A stretch of 64,000 nt of DNA from UBA4416 sp040389965 (GTDB lineage Bacteria; Bacteroidota; Bacteroidia; B-17B0; Aurantibacillaceae). Positions 8,205 to 19,864 of this stretch are shown piece after piece (position 1 is the first letter of the stretch; each line of letters starts with the position of its first letter). The DNA lies in the NCBI GenBank assembly GCA_040389965.1, contig JAZJZF010000047.1:24093-88092 (forward strand), read 5' to 3'. The translations under genes were made by a program, and so were the position numbers. Under the pieces are notes generated by a model. That model was not told the origin of the DNA, made no database searches, and saw nothing but the letters and a program-made list of their open reading frames with translations.

Positions 8205-11200
8205 ATGAGATCAGATAAAATACATAACTCCTTCGCTAAACTGCTCATTGCTTTTGCTTTTCTGTTTTTTTCTTTCACCACGTTTTCGCAGTCGTATAAA
8301 CAACTTTGTACCACTTATAATACTTACAGAGAACAGGGGAATTCCGAAAAAACAGTTGAAACTGCCAATCTACTGGTCAAGAATTATGTTAAAGAATTGC
8401 TCAAAGAACCTTTATTGTATGCTGAAATAGAAAATTCTTTTGGGAATTATTATTTTAATCATAACAATTTCGATAGTTCTATCTATTGCTATTCGCGGGC
8501 AGTAAACAAAGTATATTCCGTAAAAGCAGATACCAGTTTCGATTATGGATTTTATTTATATAACCTGGCTTACGTGTCAGGTAAAGTAGGTTACTACGAA
8601 AAAGCAGAACAATACTATTTGGTATCGCTGCCTATACTGGCAAAATTTTTAAACGCGTCGAGCGAAGAATATACCTTATTCTATAAAGAATATGTGGAAA
8701 TGAAAATTGACATGGGCGATTATGTGGCAGCTACACCATTAAATGACGCCCTGTTATACTATTTTAAAACACTCAAAGGAGAAAATAATACCTATTACTT
8801 GGCATGTATCAATAATAAAGCTCGCATTGCGCAGGGGCAGGGAGATTATAATGCCGCAGCGCAATTGTTTTTACAGGCACTATACACGAATCAACAATAC
8901 CACGCTACAGACACATCAAATATTGCAACCATGGCAAATAATGTGGCCGAATGCTATAGGCTCATGGGCGACTACGATGCCGCAGAACCCTTATACCTCG
9001 AAGCGTATAACTTAAAAAGCAAATACAGCAAAGCCACTAAAGATGATCTTGCCTCCCTGCTTAATAATATGGGATTGCTGTATAAAGCAAAAAGTAATTA
9101 CTCGCAGGCAGAAACCTGTTTTTTAAAAAGTATAGAGTATTACAAAGCAGCTAACTATCAGAATAATACAGAGTTCTCAAATCCCTTAAATGGCCTTGGT
9201 GATTTGTATCGCTTAATGGGTAACTATAAAGCAGCTGTTTCAAATATCGAACAATCTGTCATGATCCGTAAAAATACAAGTGGCGAAACCCACGAGTATT
9301 ACGCCAATGCTTTAAGTAACCTGGCCCTGCTGCAAATGCAATTCGATTATTTAGATGAAGCCGAAAGTGTGTTGTTGCAATGTGAAATTATTTATAAGAA
9401 TAAACTGGGAGAAGATAACCAGCGTTATGCTAACTGCCTGAATAATTTAGCTACACTGTATGCCAGAAAAAAACTCTATTCTAAGGCCTTGGAGTATAAT
9501 GAGAAGTGTTTGCATCTCATGGAAAAAAGCGGCGCAAAACAAACCGATAAATATGCCCAGTATTTGAACGGAAAAGGATCTATTCAATGTGAAATAAGAA
9601 ATTATAAAGCAGCAATAGAAACGTTTACCGAAGCATCTGCCATTTTTAAAGCCAATTTTGGCACTCAGAATTTTAATTACATCGACATGCAGTTTAACCT
9701 GGCTAATGTAAATGAAAGAGCAAAAAACGATTCAGGTGCTGTTCGCTATTATTTGAGGGCTATGAGTGGCTACAAAAAAATAATGGAAGATAATTTTGTT
9801 TCCATGAGCGAAGAGGAAAAAACCGATTTCTATTATATCCTGTCAAACCGTTTTGAAACATTTTACAGTTTTGTGATTGATCTTTCTAAAAGAAGCACAC
9901 TTAAAAACGATACCTTATTAAAAACACTGCTTAATGTGCGGCTATTGGATAAATCGCTGTTGCTCAGCGAATCCAGATCAACAAACAAGGCCATTATGGC
10001 TAGTAGCGATACAACAGTGCAACGGGTATTTACAGACTGGCTTCAGCAGAAAAAATACCTGCAGGAATTGTACAAATATTCTCTGAGCGAACTCGCACAA
10101 AACAATGTCGACCTGGAACAGGAAGAAACGATAAAAAACACATTGGAGAAAAAACTAAACAGCTCTTCCGCCATTTTCAGAAAAGCAAATACTGCAGTTA
10201 ATGCCTTTGCAGGAATAAAAAACAGCTTAACTAAAAAAGACCTGGCCATCGATATTATTCGCACGGCAATATTCAACGACGATGGAACGGCTCAAATAAA
10301 TTACGCTGCGTTATTGGTAGGGAAAGAGTATACCGCTCCAAAATTAATCACACTCGATAGCTGCGCGTTTTTTGATACCCTGTTCATTGATCATTACAAA
10401 CATAACATAGAAGACACCTTAACCGATCGCCTGTCGTATAACCGCTTTTATAAGGCTTTTGAAAAATATACCGCCGGTATTTCAAACATTTACTTTTCTG
10501 CAGATGGCGTTTATCAAAAATTAAATTTATATACCCTTTACAATCCTGTTACTCAAAAATATTTGCTCGAAAACGCGGAGATCTCACAACTCAATAGTTT
10601 AAAAGATCTTTTAAATACGAAAGAACCGGCTAATACAAACCATACTGCTGCCTTATTTGGCTTTCCAGACTATGAACTCAAAGCAACTATACAAAACAAT
10701 GCAAACGCTAATACAATAGCTACACGTGCTGTATTTACAGACCTTCCGGAACTACCAGGTACAAAAAAAGAAACAGAAGATATTGCCGCTTTATTGACCT
10801 CAAAAAACTGGAAGGCAAATCTATTACTGGCACAATATGCTACAGAAGAAGAAATTAAAAAACTCGAAAGTCCTGCCATTTTACATATTGCCACACATGG
10901 TTTCTTTTTACCTGACGAAGATACAGGAGATGAAAAAACGCTTGGCTTTTCAACAGAACAGGCCCGTCAAAATCCATTATTGCGTTCAGGTTTATTAATG
11001 GCCGGGGCATCGGCACCTAAAAATAATGCTCTGCTAAAACAAGACGATGGGATATTAACTGCCTACGAAGCCTCTCTGCTTAATCTGCAAAACACAGATC
11101 TTGTGACCTTATCGGCCTGCGAAACAGGCTTGGGCGAATTAGTGAACGGACAAGGTGTGTATGGCTTGCAACGTGCCTTTTTAACCGCGGGAGCAAAATC

Positions 11201-11390
11201 AATAGTAATGAGCTTATGGGTGGTGGATGATAATGCCACACAGGAATTAATGACCGGCTTCTATCAAAATTATTTGCAGAATGATCCTGCTAATACCAAA
11301 CGAAAATCTCTGCGAAAAGCGCAACTCGCCTTAAAAAAACAATACCCTCATCCTTATTACTGGGGAGCCTTTGTACTCATCGGGAATTAG
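8205..11390 (+). CDS. Exported TPR-CHAT caspase-like protein
   Basis: A 1061-residue protein. The start at 8205 is preferred over an in-frame upstream ATG at 8145 because it gives a signal peptide (basic MRSDK, hydrophobic core, cleavage after FSQ). Residues about 60-560 are tandem TPR units with repeated NNLA/YYNA-type helices, followed by a helical linker. The C-terminal CHAT domain (about 730-1061) has the caspase-like dyad: His898 in LHIATHGFF and Cys972 in LSACETGLG, with the usual downstream LQRAFLTAGAKSIVMSLW segment. CHAT proteins are cysteine peptidases of the caspase/separase clan. The predicted export is unusual compared with cytosolic effectors such as the Craspase peptidase. Substrate is unknown. 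Confidence 0.87.
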   Translation: MRSDKIHNSFAKLLIAFAFLFFSFTTFSQSYKQLCTTYNTYREQGNSEKTVETANLLVKNYVKELLKEPLLYAEIENSFGNYYFNHNNFDSSIYCYSRAVNKVYSVKADTSFDYGFYLYNLAYVSGKVGYYEKAEQYYLVSLPILAKFLNASSEEYTLFYKEYVEMKIDMGDYVAATPLNDALLYYFKTLKGENNTYYLACINNKARIAQGQGDYNAAAQLFLQALYTNQQYHATDTSNIATMANNVAECYRLMGDYDAAEPLYLEAYNLKSKYSKATKDDLASLLNNMGLLYKAKSNYSQAETCFLKSIEYYKAANYQNNTEFSNPLNGLGDLYRLMGNYKAAVSNIEQSVMIRKNTSGETHEYYANALSNLALLQMQFDYLDEAESVLLQCEIIYKNKLGEDNQRYANCLNNLATLYARKKLYSKALEYNEKCLHLMEKSGAKQTDKYAQYLNGKGSIQCEIRNYKAAIETFTEASAIFKANFGTQNFNYIDMQFNLANVNERAKNDSGAVRYYLRAMSGYKKIMEDNFVSMSEEEKTDFYYILSNRFETFYSFVIDLSKRSTLKNDTLLKTLLNVRLLDKSLLLSESRSTNKAIMASSDTTVQRVFTDWLQQKKYLQELYKYSLSELAQNNVDLEQEETIKNTLEKKLNSSSAIFRKANTAVNAFAGIKNSLTKKDLAIDIIRTAIFNDDGTAQINYAALLVGKEYTAPKLITLDSCAFFDTLFIDHYKHNIEDTLTDRLSYNRFYKAFEKYTAGISNIYFSADGVYQKLNLYTLYNPVTQKYLLENAEISQLNSLKDLLNTKEPANTNHTAALFGFPDYELKATIQNNANANTIATRAVFTDLPELPGTKKETEDIAALLTSKNWKANLLLAQYATEEEIKKLESPAILHIATHGFFLPDEDTGDEKTLGFSTEQARQNPLLRSGLLMAGASAPKNNALLKQDDGILTAYEASLLNLQNTDLVTLSACETGLGELVNGQGVYGLQRAFLTAGAKSIVMSLWVVDDNATQELMTGFYQNYLQNDPANTKRKSLRKAQLALKKQYPHPYYWGAFVLIGN

Positions 11391-11621
11391 TATTTACATG
11401 TTACGGTTTACTGTACATAGTAAAAATAACAACGGTTCAACGATTAAATGAGTAATAGGATTGATTTTGAATTCCTGCTAAATCCAACCCAAGTGTTGTA
11501 ATAATTTAGCGCAAAAAGTGCTTTTAAATTTAGAACTATTCCAAATAAGCCAAAATTGCTCTAAACACAGGCCTAATTGGGCTAAATACCCTTATTCACA
11601 AAATAAAACTATTAAAAAATG

Positions 11622-11652
11622 TTGCTTTAAAGGCTTTCCAATGATACATTTG
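11622..11652 (+). promoter_or_regulatory. Bacteroidota-type promoter of sdhCAB
   Basis: A TACATTTG box at 11645-11652 matches the TAnnTTTG (-7) consensus exactly. A TTG at 11622-11624, 20 nt upstream, fits the -33 element. It lies 31 nt before the sdhC start codon. Spacing and sequence are as known for the primary sigma factor of Bacteroidota. Confidence 0.55.
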
Positions 11653-11683
11653 CCAAGTAAAAATTAACATCACATCTCCTATT

Positions 11684-12358
11684 ATGAGTAAAGGTTTCTT
11701 AAAATCATCGATCGGGAAAAAAGTAGTTATGGGCCTTACAGGTTTGTTTCTTATTTCCTTTTTAGTAGTACACTGTTTCATTAATAGCCTTATCTTTTTT
11801 AATGACGGCGGCTTAACATTTAACATCGGAGCAGCCTTTATGGCTCACAACTGGTTAATCAGAGCAGGAGAACTGGTGTTATTTGCAGGATTGATCATTC
11901 ATATGGTTCAGGCTTTGATCCTGACTTTAGAAAACAGAAAAGCACGTCCTATCGGGTATGCAAAAGTAGATGGTGCTGCTAACTCATCATGGTACAGCCG
12001 TTCTATGGGATTATTAGGAACATTATTATTAATCTTTTTAATCATTCACTTAACCCATTTCTGGGTAAAATCGCGTTTTACAGGTTTACCGGGCGAAGAT
12101 GTCAATGGAAATGAAAACCTTTATATGGTTATGCAGCAAACATTCCAGATGCTTTGGGTAGTAATTGTGTATTGCCTTGCCATGATCTCTTTAGCGTATC
12201 ACTTATTACATGGTTTTCAATCAGCTTTCCAGACATTAGGTTTAAATCATAAAAAATATACTCCGCTTATCAAGATGATTGGTGTAGGGTTTTCAATTAT
12301 CATTCCTTTCATCTTTGCATTAATGCCCATACTGATGTATGCAGGTATCATAAAATAA
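11684..12358 (+). CDS. sdhC: Succinate dehydrogenase/fumarate reductase cytochrome b subunit
   Basis: A 224-residue membrane anchor of complex II of the single-subunit, di-haem cytochrome b558 type. Five hydrophobic helices are visible, with conserved His residues in helices (VVHCF, IIHMVQ, LIIHLTHF, YHLLHGF) placed to ligate two haems. It anchors SdhA and SdhB to the inner membrane and passes electrons to or from menaquinone. The start MSKGFLKSSIGKK is typical of Bacteroidota homologues. It is first in the operon, 40 bp before sdhA, behind a TAnnTTTG promoter. Confidence 0.95.
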   Translation: MSKGFLKSSIGKKVVMGLTGLFLISFLVVHCFINSLIFFNDGGLTFNIGAAFMAHNWLIRAGELVLFAGLIIHMVQALILTLENRKARPIGYAKVDGAANSSWYSRSMGLLGTLLLIFLIIHLTHFWVKSRFTGLPGEDVNGNENLYMVMQQTFQMLWVVIVYCLAMISLAYHLLHGFQSAFQTLGLNHKKYTPLIKMIGVGFSIIIPFIFALMPILMYAGIIK

Positions 12359-12398
12359 TTTTTTCACTTTTTAATTCTTCATTCTTAATTAGTAAGAT

Positions 12399-14420
<2,022 letters not shown>

Positions 14421-14428
14421 TAGAACCT

Positions 14429-15193
14429 ATGGGATCAGGACACGGAACAGAATTGAATCTGACACTTAAAGTGTGGAGACAAAAAAATAGCAAAGCAAAA
14501 GGAAGCTTTGAAACACACCAGCTGAAAGGCATTTCAACAGATATGTCATTTTTAGAAATGTTTGACGTATTGAACGAGCAGTTAATTCACGATGGAAAAG
14601 AAGCCATTGCTTTTGACCACGATTGTCGTGAAGGTATTTGCGGTATGTGCAGTATGTACATTAATGGCCGCCCACACGGGCCTAAACATGCTGTAACAAC
14701 ATGTCAGTTGCATATGCGTTCTTTCAAAAACAATGACACTATTATTGTTGAACCTTGGCGTAGTGCTGCTTTTCCTGTTATTAAGGATTTAGCAGTTGAC
14801 AGAGGTGCTTTCGACCGTATCATTGCAAGTGGCGGTTACGTATCTGTAAACACAGGTAATGCAAAAGACGCTAACAATATTTTAATTCCTAAGCCTGCCG
14901 CAGATGATGCGTTTGCAGCAGCAGCATGTATCGGTTGTGGTGCTTGTGTAGCAGCTTGTAAAAACGGTTCAGCTATGCTATTCGTTTCTGCTAAAGTTTC
15001 CCAGTTGGCTTTATTGCCACAAGGACAAGTAGAGCGTAAAGAACGTGTTCTTAAAATGGTAGCTCAAATGGATGAAGAAGGATTTGGTAACTGTACCAAT
15101 ACAGGTGCTTGTGAAGCAGAATGCCCTAAAGAGATCAGCCTTGAAAACATTGCCCGCTTAAACAGAGAGTTAATAGGAGCAAGCGCGAAATAA
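14429..15193 (+). CDS. sdhB: Succinate dehydrogenase/fumarate reductase iron-sulfur subunit
   Basis: A 254-residue iron-sulfur subunit that relays electrons from SdhA flavin to SdhC haem. The plant-ferredoxin-like domain shows CREGICGMCS for the [2Fe-2S] centre. The C-terminal half carries CIGCGACVAAC and CTNTGACEAECP for the [4Fe-4S] and [3Fe-4S] centres. All cluster cysteines expected for the family are visible. It is the last gene of sdhCAB and is followed at 15211 by a strong hairpin terminator. Confidence 0.96.
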   Translation: MGSGHGTELNLTLKVWRQKNSKAKGSFETHQLKGISTDMSFLEMFDVLNEQLIHDGKEAIAFDHDCREGICGMCSMYINGRPHGPKHAVTTCQLHMRSFKNNDTIIVEPWRSAAFPVIKDLAVDRGAFDRIIASGGYVSVNTGNAKDANNILIPKPAADDAFAAAACIGCGACVAACKNGSAMLFVSAKVSQLALLPQGQVERKERVLKMVAQMDEEGFGNCTNTGACEAECPKEISLENIARLNRELIGASAK

Positions 15194-15210
15194 GATTTTT
15201 ACAACTAATA

Positions 15211-15246
15211 AAAAAGGTCTTTCAAATTTTGAAAGACCTTTTTTTG
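15211..15246. terminator. Bidirectional rho-independent terminator
   Basis: The arm AAAAAGGTCTTTCAAA (15211-15226) pairs with the following TTTGAAAGACCTTTTT. A-tract and T-tract on either side let it end both sdhCAB (plus) and the convergent gene at 15282-16082 (minus). Confidence 0.85.
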
Positions 15247-15281
15247 TGGAATGTATTTTTTAAAGGTTATAAAGGCTACAT

Positions 15282-16082
15282 CTATTTCCACACAAAGCAT
15301 TTGGTAGGGTCAAATTTATTTTTTTTATTTTTTGCAAAAAACTTCTGAAACTTTTTGCCGGTAGTATAACGAAAATGTTTTAGGCTACTGCGTTTCGATT
15401 TAGAAGAACTATGAGAGGATTTGCTTGAACTACTCGATACAGAATTTACAGATCTTCGGCTACTGCTTTCACGAGAACTTGCCACAACAGGCGCATTATT
15501 AAGATTCATGGGCGATACATTCGTATTCAAATTTCCTAAACCTACAAAAGCCTGTATGTTGTTTGCAGATACGTTGTTATCGTTGCTTATATCGGGCGCG
15601 TTATTTAGGAGTTGTGGGTTAACAGAAACATTATCAGCTTGAACTACTGCTGTTTGCTCTACAGTATTGTTCTCCTGCACCGGCATATTTTGTTGTATAA
15701 CACGGCTTACTCTATGGTTACTGGTACGGTTTGTATGTACAACAGGTCTTGCAACAGAAACGGGCCGTGGGTTATGAGCAGGCCTCACACTTTGGTTTTG
15801 TGCATGAGCAACAACAGTATTAGGTCTTGGACGGTTATTGGTATTTTGAACGTTATTGGTCAATGTCATTTGTGCAGGCCCATTATTACTATTCCTGAAA
15901 ACGTTTACAGACTGGCTTATATTATTACTGTTATTCAAAGTGAAATTCAGGTTTGAAGTCTGTTGTATCACCGTATTTTGTGCCTGCGTATGATAAGCAA
16001 ATCCCAGTTGCATCATAAGTATACCGGCTAATACATTTTTTGGAAGCGTAAATGTCTGTTGTTTTGTTTCTGTTGATGTCAT
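15282..16082 (-). CDS. Secreted Asn/Ser-rich low-complexity protein
   Basis: A 266-residue protein of unknown function. Residues about 14-35 form a signal-peptide-like hydrophobic stretch ending in QAQ. The following 160 residues are rich in Asn, Gln, Val and Pro without a recognisable fold. Residues about 200-235 form a Ser/Lys/Arg tract (SSSSSKSSHSSSKSKRSS), and the last 30 residues are strongly basic with a single Cys near the end. It may be a surface or cell-envelope linker protein. It is monocistronic, lying between a shared terminator and the downstream end of a T9SS gene. No similarity to a named family is recognised. Confidence 0.65.
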   Translation of the reverse strand: MTSTETKQQTFTLPKNVLAGILMMQLGFAYHTQAQNTVIQQTSNLNFTLNNSNNISQSVNVFRNSNNGPAQMTLTNNVQNTNNRPRPNTVVAHAQNQSVRPAHNPRPVSVARPVVHTNRTSNHRVSRVIQQNMPVQENNTVEQTAVVQADNVSVNPQLLNNAPDISNDNNVSANNIQAFVGLGNLNTNVSPMNLNNAPVVASSRESSSRRSVNSVSSSSSKSSHSSSKSKRSSLKHFRYTTGKKFQKFFAKNKKNKFDPTKCFVWK

Positions 16083-16205
16083 GTTTTATAGTTTGATAAA
16101 GTAAAACTACAGCACCAAAACAGGGATTAAAAGCCATACTTGGTAAACACGCTTTTTGACTTAGTGAAAAGCCCTTCTGTGGTAAAATGCCTGAATAAGG
16201 GCAAT

Positions 16206-16241
16206 AAAAAAGCCCTGTTGAATGTTCAACAGGGCTTTTTT
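16206..16241 (-). terminator. Terminator hairpin of first T9SS adhesin gene
   Basis: A perfect 17-bp stem: AAAAAAGCCCTGTTGAA (16206-16222), a 2-nt loop, then the complementary arm with a T-run. It lies just beyond the stop codon of the minus-strand gene at 16256 and is almost identical to the hairpin at 19814-19845. Confidence 0.8.
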
Positions 16242-16255
16242 AATTAGGTATTTTA

Positions 16256-19200
16256 TTATTGCTGAAACACGTTCACCGATCCTTTAAGATCATATTTGCT
16301 GTCATCGAGTCCTTTAGCATGTATAATGTAGAAGTAAGTCCCATCAGTAACCGTATTGCCTGATTTATTCTTACCATCCCATTCCATTTTTCCATAGTCG
16401 GTCGATTCAAACATTTTTAATCCCCAACGGTCAAAGATGGTCATGTTGATCTCACCCATATTAACGGCATTTAATCTGAACACATCATTTTTACCATCAC
16501 CATTAGGTGTAAATACATTTGGTACAACAAAGGCAGATACAAGGTCTACAACAATAATGGTTGATGCCGTTGCTGTACACACACCTTTGGTAGCGGTTAA
16601 AACAACCGTATAAGTGCCCTCATTATTATAAATAGTAGCAGCGTTGGTAGTGGTATAAGTCATACCGTTGCCTGTATTCCAGTTATAATTTGTACCCGGG
16701 CCATTGGTGCTTGTATTGGTAAATGTAACCGATAATGGCATTAAACCTTGTGTAGGATTTGCATCAAACGAAGCATTGATTGTTTCCTGGGTCACAGCCT
16801 GGCTTGCAGTTGCTGTACAACCGTTTACAGTATTTAATGCTACCACAGTGTAAGTTCCCGGAGTAGTTACCTGGAATGGATTGCCTACAAATGATGGATT
16901 TGAAGGAGTCCAGCTGTAAGTATAAGGTGTACCGCCTGAACTGTTTGCTGTTAATGCAAGTGAGCCCGTAGCACAAGAAATAGTAGTAGATATGGTTGAA
17001 ATAGTTACATCAACTGTTGTGTTAGACCCTACTGTAACAACAGATTGTGTTGTACAGCCATTTGGCGTTTGCACAATTGTGGTGTAAGTACCGGGTGTGG
17101 TAATCACATACGGATTGGTTGTTGAAACGTTTGTTCCGTCAGTCCAGCTTATACTGGCATTTGTTGGTGTTGCCAGAGCCGTAGCTTGCACAGATTGATT
17201 GATACACGTTATAGAATTACTTGTAGGTGAGGTTGTAATGCCTACTGTAGGTCGTATAGACGTTGCCGTATAAGTATTTGAACAACCATTTAATGAATTG
17301 TATACCGTTAAGGTAAATACTCCCACTGCAGGTGTATTTACGGGATTTCCGAGAGACACAGTACTTGTTGGGCCACTCCAGCTAAGCGTAATATCCGGAT
17401 TCGGATTTATACCTTCCAGGTGAATACCGGCTGTATTACAGGCTACTGCCAGTGTAGCGGTTGGCGTTGCAATATTACTTGTAACACCCACAGTTCCGGT
17501 TATGGCACAGCCACTACTGCTGTTTGTAGCAGTATAGCTATAAACTCCCGGTAAAGTTGCTATGGTTGTGGTTCCTGTTATAGCACCAAACGGACCTTCC
17601 CAATAAGTTGTTGTACTTGTATTGGTTGGCGCAAAAGTGATAGTAGTACTTGGCGTAGGGCAGGTTAATGCCAATCCCGGATTATTGGTCAGCGTATAAG
17701 ATGCTGCACCCGAGAATGGATTGATGGCCAGTGTTGTTGTACCCCTGCAACCCGAAGGGTCAGTAACATAAGCGGTATAGGTTGTTCCCGGAGGTAAATT
17801 GGTGTTATAAGAGTTAAAAGGTAAAGGAACACTTGGTGTCCACGAATACGTAAAAGGACCAACCCCATTGGCGCTAACCGATGCCGTACCTACCGGTAAC
17901 GTACACGACGGCTGCGTTAAGGTAGAGGTAACAACAGGATACACCACAGAGCCGGTAATATTTACCGTACCCACAAGCGAACAGGTACTTACTGTATTGA
18001 TGGCCGTGTAGGTATATACGCCCGCATTGGTAATAGTTGTTGTAGTTCCTGTAATTGTTCCAGAAGGCCCCGACCACTGTGTTGAGGTATTAGTATTGGT
18101 TGGTGCAAAGGTCATGTTAATACTTGGTGTTAAACAGGATAATACCAGACCCGGAACCGTAGCGAGGGTATAAGCCGGCGCAGGTGGATAAGGATTAATA
18201 GAGAAGGTGGTTGTACCCATACATCCGCTAGCATCGGTTGCCCGAACTGTATATGACGTATTGGTTGGTAAATTTATATTGACAGAGCTCGATGGTGCTG
18301 TGGGTGTCCAACTGTAGGTGTAAGATCCACCGCCACCGGTAGCCGTTATAGTTGCCGATCCCGATGGATTGGCACAAACAGGTTGTATGATAGAAGAAGT
18401 AACAATGGGGTTAGGAGAATACGTAAAGTTGGAATATAAAATAGGATTAAAGGTACAATTGGCTCCCGTTATACTCAGCGTCACCGAATAGGTGCCAGCA
18501 ACAGCAGCGTTAACACATTGTCCGGTTTGTCCGGTTACACCTGGCCCTGACCAGCTATAACCAAAGCCTGGAGGAGCACATAATGTATTATTGGATACTG
18601 CTCCGCAGGAGGCGCTGGTGGTTTGACCAATAGGAATATCTGTACCGTTAAGGTTTAAGGTCATAGGAGAACATGATGCATCCACATACGCCCAGCCGGC
18701 GTGACCAGTCTGAACGCAGTCACTTGCAGTAAACTCTACGGTAACGTTCTGGCCTACGTAAGAAGTTAAATCAAAAGCCCTGGTACTCCAGTTTTTATAG
18801 CTATAAATACCAGAAGTCACAAAAGACGGATCAGCACCGCTTGAACAGGCGGCACCTGCCTGAACAACATTGAAATCTCCACAGGGAATGGGATTGTTAC
18901 TAGCATCATTAAACGAAATATTGAAATATGGTTGATCGGAGCAGGCATGACTTCCGTCTTCCAGTACTACCGCAAATTTATAGATAAACGCCGCATTAGC
19001 TGCTGTTACAGCAAAGGTTTGCCTTGCTCTTACAGCATAACCACCAGTTGTAGAACCATCACCTATTTTTAAGGTATAGTTCCCTGCTCCCGGAGGAACT
19101 CTTTGCAAAGCCGGAACCGAAGGATCTGCACCGGCCGTAACCACAGAATATCTTGTGCTTGCTGTAGGACAACAGCCGCCCTGTGTTAATGAATTGGAAT

Positions 19201-19594
19201 TTAATCCTTCCGTCAACGTCCACCCTGAAATAGTTCCATTTTCGAAATCCATATTGGTGCATGGAGTTTGAACTGTTGGATTGGTGGATTGGTTTGAATA
19301 ATTAACAAGACCATATTTAGTATTGATATATCTTCTTTTGGAATACGATACCTGCATTTTTTGCTCCCACTCCGGCGCTCCACCCATCGCCGCTTGTTGC
19401 CAGGCAGCCGCTTCGTTATACCCTTTCAGGGAATCGGCATTAAAATCATGTTGCACAGATTTTAGTTTTTGTTCAATGATTTTACTGTGGTCATGTTCTT
19501 TGTGAACCTGTACCTGCGCTTTTGAAGAAAAAAAGCTCATAAACAATAAGGCAACCAGTAGTTTAGTAGAATTCATATTCATGTTTATTATCAT
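16256..19594 (-). CDS. T9SS type B sorting-domain surface protein with SprB/Ig-like repeats and PKD
   Basis: A 1112-residue exported protein; signal peptide MNSTKLLVALLFMSFFSSKA, with in-frame ATGs at 19594, 19582 and 19576 (the last gives the best signal peptide). Residues about 85-310 form a cysteine-containing lectin/MAM-like domain. SprB-type repeats (SYTYSWTP, FTYSWTPS with DASGC/DPSGC ends) and Ig-like repeats follow to about 930, then a PKD domain (about 945-1020). The C-terminal gliding-motility-associated domain begins near 1027 with VPNVFTPNGDGKND and contains FDRWG, WDGK and DGTYFYII. Such proteins cross the outer membrane by the type IX system and stay on the surface, often as adhesins. 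It is a paralogue of the gene at 19865-22699. Confidence 0.88.
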   Translation of the reverse strand: MIINMNMNSTKLLVALLFMSFFSSKAQVQVHKEHDHSKIIEQKLKSVQHDFNADSLKGYNEAAAWQQAAMGGAPEWEQKMQVSYSKRRYINTKYGLVNYSNQSTNPTVQTPCTNMDFENGTISGWTLTEGLNSNSLTQGGCCPTASTRYSVVTAGADPSVPALQRVPPGAGNYTLKIGDGSTTGGYAVRARQTFAVTAANAAFIYKFAVVLEDGSHACSDQPYFNISFNDASNNPIPCGDFNVVQAGAACSSGADPSFVTSGIYSYKNWSTRAFDLTSYVGQNVTVEFTASDCVQTGHAGWAYVDASCSPMTLNLNGTDIPIGQTTSASCGAVSNNTLCAPPGFGYSWSGPGVTGQTGQCVNAAVAGTYSVTLSITGANCTFNPILYSNFTYSPNPIVTSSIIQPVCANPSGSATITATGGGGSYTYSWTPTAPSSSVNINLPTNTSYTVRATDASGCMGTTTFSINPYPPAPAYTLATVPGLVLSCLTPSINMTFAPTNTNTSTQWSGPSGTITGTTTTITNAGVYTYTAINTVSTCSLVGTVNITGSVVYPVVTSTLTQPSCTLPVGTASVSANGVGPFTYSWTPSVPLPFNSYNTNLPPGTTYTAYVTDPSGCRGTTTLAINPFSGAASYTLTNNPGLALTCPTPSTTITFAPTNTSTTTYWEGPFGAITGTTTIATLPGVYSYTATNSSSGCAITGTVGVTSNIATPTATLAVACNTAGIHLEGINPNPDITLSWSGPTSTVSLGNPVNTPAVGVFTLTVYNSLNGCSNTYTATSIRPTVGITTSPTSNSITCINQSVQATALATPTNASISWTDGTNVSTTNPYVITTPGTYTTIVQTPNGCTTQSVVTVGSNTTVDVTISTISTTISCATGSLALTANSSGGTPYTYSWTPSNPSFVGNPFQVTTPGTYTVVALNTVNGCTATASQAVTQETINASFDANPTQGLMPLSVTFTNTSTNGPGTNYNWNTGNGMTYTTTNAATIYNNEGTYTVVLTATKGVCTATASTIIVVDLVSAFVVPNVFTPNGDGKNDVFRLNAVNMGEINMTIFDRWGLKMFESTDYGKMEWDGKNKSGNTVTDGTYFYIIHAKGLDDSKYDLKGSVNVFQQ

Positions 19595-19656
19595 TTTATA
19601 GTTTAACGCCTTTCAAAAAAACGTTAAATAGTTTCAATGATTAAATATATTAATAT

Positions 19657-19664
19657 CAAAAGTA
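19657..19664 (-). promoter_or_regulatory. Candidate -7 box upstream of T9SS adhesin gene
   Basis: TACTTTTG on the minus strand matches TAnnTTTG and lies about 60-80 nt before the possible start codons of the 16256-19594 gene. No convincing -33 element at the right distance was seen. Confidence 0.3.
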
Positions 19665-19725
19665 CGATAGGCGATATATCTGATTACACAACGAAGACCA
19701 GACAAAAAACGGGTTTAACGATGCT

Positions 19726-19752
19726 NNNNNNNNNNNNNNNNNNNNNNNNNNN
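19726..19752. other. Assembly gap (27 N)
   Basis: A run of 27 unknown bases lies between the two paralogous T9SS genes. It is intergenic and interrupts no visible reading frame, but true distance and content here are unknown. The repeated gene ends and terminators nearby probably caused the break in assembly. Confidence 0.98.
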
Positions 19753-19813
19753 AAAACAATGGGGGTAAGCTCTTTTTTAGAAGAAGTTTTGAATTCAAAA
19801 AACAATCCATAAA

Positions 19814-19850
19814 AAAAGCCCTGTTGAAATTTCAACAGGGCTTTTGTTTT
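19814..19850 (-). terminator. Terminator hairpin of second T9SS adhesin gene
   Basis: AAAAGCCCTGTTGAAA is followed directly by its complement (19814-19845), with an A-rich flank that gives a U-run on the minus strand. It sits just past the stop at 19865. The stem is the same as at 16206, showing that gene and terminator were duplicated together. Confidence 0.8.
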
Positions 19851-19864
19851 TTATACAGATGATC

